Positions 61,783 through 64,000 of a DNA stretch of 64,000 nucleotides are shown in pieces. Below the pieces are notes generated by a model. That model saw only the letters and a list, made by a program, of their open reading frames with translations. It was not told the DNA's origin and did no database searches. The number at the start of each line of letters is the position of its first letter. The stretch's first letter is position 1. Position numbers and translations under genes: made by a program. Source of the stretch: Saccharolobus caldissimus. Its GTDB lineage: Archaea > Thermoproteota > Thermoprotei_A > Sulfolobales > Sulfolobaceae. The DNA lies in assembly GCF_020886315.1 (NCBI RefSeq), contig NZ_AP025226.1, positions 832,001-896,000 on the forward strand. The letters run 5' to 3'.

Positions 61783-62496
61783 TCATTGTCTCTTTATAAC
61801 ATATCTACTTAAAATAACAAAAATGAAACCGAAAACTATAATACCGAAACTCCAAAGCAGGGATATTATGTTGCCTGCGAATGAGTAATATAAAGCTTGT
61901 GAAACATAAGTGGTTGGTTCAAGGAACGTTATATATCTATAAGGCAGAGGTATGAAGGTTATTGGGAAATATACTGGTGCGAAGAAAGATAGGACAAATC
62001 CTATTATTACCGAATATTGATTAACTGCATACATATTTTTTATTCCAAGGCCTAATGCCATCCCCATCATTGAGCCCATGAATATTGAAGATATTAAGGC
62101 TACTATGAGATAGGGTATCGATTTTATTTCAACATGAAGTAAATACTCTCCTAAGATTAGAATTATTGGGACCATTATTAGGGTTGCAAGTCCATTACTT
62201 AATGCGATACTTATAGCGTATAGCTCTCTAGGAATCCCAGTGGCTATCATTAACGAGAATCTACCAGCGTTTCTCTCAAAAGCTAACGATTGGGCTACTG
62301 ATGTTAAAACTCCAACTGAAATATAAAACGTTATAGTTCCAGCAACTATGTAAGGGGTTAATGAGTGGATTGAAATGTAGCCGAATACCAACATGAAACC
62401 TATTGGGAAGAGGATTGAGAAGAAAAGGAAAGCTGGTAAATATGCCTTAATCATTTTTATTTGCATTATTATTAGGTTAATGAATTCAGTCAGCAT
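61783..62496 (-). CDS. ABC-2 type transporter permease
   Basis: 237 residues with six membrane helices; LAFERNAGRFSLMIATGIPRELYAISI is the conserved cytoplasmic element of ABC-2 permeases. GGTGAT at 62502-62507 precedes ATG 62496, inside the end of the ATPase gene (11-base overlap). With the ATPase it forms a two-gene exporter for a drug, lipid or polysaccharide. Confidence 0.9.
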   Translation of the reverse strand: MLTEFINLIIMQIKMIKAYLPAFLFFSILFPIGFMLVFGYISIHSLTPYIVAGTITFYISVGVLTSVAQSLAFERNAGRFSLMIATGIPRELYAISIALSNGLATLIMVPIILILGEYLLHVEIKSIPYLIVALISSIFMGSMMGMALGLGIKNMYAVNQYSVIIGFVLSFFAPVYFPITFIPLPYRYITFLEPTTYVSQALYYSFAGNIISLLWSFGIIVFGFIFVILSRYVIKRQ

Positions 62497-63313
62497 TTCT
62501 AATCACCTGAAGGTAGATCTCTTCTAAACTTGGCATTCTGACCTCAAATTTCCCGTTTAAGTTCATTATTAATTTTTTCAATTCTTCCTCACCTTTTACT
62601 TTGTATACCTTACCGTTAGTATAGTCTATGACCTCATACCAGTCTGCGAATTTCTCTTTTATTTCTGCAGGCGTCCCTTCAACTATTATTCTTCTATTTA
62701 AAAAATATATCCTATCCGCTAACCGCTCAGCTTCATCTAAATAATGTGTGGTTAATAGCATACTTCTACCCTCTCTTTTCATGTCTATTAATATTTCCCA
62801 TACTTCTCTTCTTGCCTCTGGATCTAAACCCGTAGTAGGCTCATCTAAGATCAAGAGTTTCGGGTCATTTATTAAGGCCATTGCAATTAGCGTTCTTCTT
62901 TTAAGCCCCCCAGATAAATCCCTCGCTAAAGTATTTCTCTTACTCAATAAATCTAATCTATTCAATAGTTCTTCTCCCCTATTTTTTATAACCTCTTTAG
63001 ATACTCCTTTTAATCTTCCCATATAGTAAATGTTATCCCATACTGTAAGATCTCCGTACGGTTCACATTCTTGAGGAATAACCCCTATTAATTTCTTTAT
63101 TTGTCTATCTGTAGGCTTCTTTCCTAAAATCTTTATCTCTCCCTTATTTGGGGATAACTCTCCATAAATCTGTTTTACTAATGTTGTCTTTCCAGCACCG
63201 TTAGGACCTAGAAGGGCTACTATTTCTCCTTCATTGACTGTCATGGAAATATCCTCATTTGCAACTAATTTTCCGTACATCTTCCAAACGTTTTTGACTT
63301 CAATCACATTCAT
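62486..63313 (-). CDS. ABC-2 transporter ATP-binding protein
   Basis: 275 residues. Walker A GPNGAGKTT near residue 36, signature LSGGLKRR, Walker B LLILDEPTTGLDPEARR and switch TTHYLDEAE: the DrrA/CcmA-like subclass. The C-terminal 60 residues (VEGTPAEIKEKFADWYEVI) are the usual extension. Coupled to the permease gene. A perfect palindrome just upstream of its TATA element suggests repression. Confidence 0.93.
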   Translation of the reverse strand: MNVIEVKNVWKMYGKLVANEDISMTVNEGEIVALLGPNGAGKTTLVKQIYGELSPNKGEIKILGKKPTDRQIKKLIGVIPQECEPYGDLTVWDNIYYMGRLKGVSKEVIKNRGEELLNRLDLLSKRNTLARDLSGGLKRRTLIAMALINDPKLLILDEPTTGLDPEARREVWEILIDMKREGRSMLLTTHYLDEAERLADRIYFLNRRIIVEGTPAEIKEKFADWYEVIDYTNGKVYKVKGEEELKKLIMNLNGKFEVRMPSLEEIYLQVIRNAD

Positions 63314-63347
63314 ATATATTCCTATTAATTCATGACTTTTTTAAATT

Positions 63348-63371
63348 TTTTGTAAAGTAGTGTTTACAAAA
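63348..63371. promoter_or_regulatory. Candidate operator: TTTTGTAAA-N6-TTTACAAAA
   Basis: Two perfect 9-base arms around GTAGTG, 24 bases in all, 35-58 bases upstream of the ABC ATPase ATG at 63313. The A/T run at about 63338-63350 that should hold the leftward TATA box abuts it, so a bound dimer would block TFB/TBP. The arms are of the size bound by TetR- or MarR-type dimers; no such gene is adjacent. Confidence 0.65.
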
Positions 63372-63487
63372 TGTTAATAGAGTAGATCAGCTCAATGTGC
63401 TAAATAAAAATTCTTTGCCTAAATATTCATATAATGTATCAATCACTAAAATATTAATATATTTTTACAAATAAATTGTTATTATAA

Positions 63488-64000
<513 letters not shown>

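Overview
The window reads as chromosome from a thermoacidophilic, sulfur-oxidising crenarchaeon of the order Sulfolobales. The DNA is AT-rich, and many genes start within about 25-30 bases of a TATA element (leaderless) while internal operon genes carry GGTGA-type ribosome sites. The gene set fits as well: an sHdr sulfur-oxidation locus with DsrE/TusA, two lipoate-binding proteins, paired LipS-type radical SAM enzymes, ArnA/ArnB-like FHA and vWA proteins beside a PP2A-type phosphatase, archaeal Trm10, FAU-1, TrpB2 and an acid sedolisin protease. I cannot fix genus or species from sequence alone. I saw no rRNA, tRNA, CRISPR array or intact insertion sequence; one C/D box guide RNA is visible.

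Layout. 1-9030: the end of an ABC exporter operon, fumarase, small proteins including OsmC, a first lbpA-lplA pair (5057-6605), an MFS transporter with a winged-helix protein, and a short FAD-binding protein. 9082-13468: purE-purK with a ModE-like protein, a PfpI-type protein and an amino acid permease. 13740-18247: DsbA-like and CBS proteins, a remnant methyltransferase, CoA-transferase subunits encoded convergently, and Trm10. 18244-22503: the Arn-like signalling locus (two vWA proteins, FHA/zinc ribbon, PPP phosphatase). 22686-29434: FAU-1, aconitase, a nucleotidyltransferase-like protein, small proteins and regulators.

29635-43706 is a lipoate and sulfur support region. It holds a second LbpA, a second TusA, a YHS mini-protein that is easily missed because of its size, two Cys-containing winged-helix proteins, and the operon sLpl(AB)-radical SAM-radical SAM-unknown hybrid-motif protein-HDAC-like protein (34704-39510). 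A repeat-containing DUF1641-like protein follows, then the leftward operon dsrE3A-lpd-unknown-thioredoxin-like. Divergent from it, 43865-50459 carries dsrE2-tusA-hdrC1-hdrB1-hdrA-hyp-hdrC2-hdrB2. From family knowledge, DsrE3A/DsrE2/TusA pass sulfane sulfur to the Hdr-like complex, LbpA carries lipoate as the sulfur or electron carrier, Lpd reoxidises it, and sLpl with the LipS pair makes the lipoate. 50656-64000 holds surface and transport genes: a processive glycosyltransferase, CPA2 antiporter, two MFS proteins, a 1273-residue membrane-anchored sedolisin, an ABC-2 exporter, and the start of trpB2.

The best leads are the two uncharacterised members of the lipoate operon (37695-38534 and 38500-39510), the TusA2/YHS/winged-helix node at 32899-34090, a C/D box sRNA at 54112-54165, a perfect 117-base intragenic duplication, five divergent gene pairs built around one central TATA element, and two genes that switch synonymous-codon style part-way.
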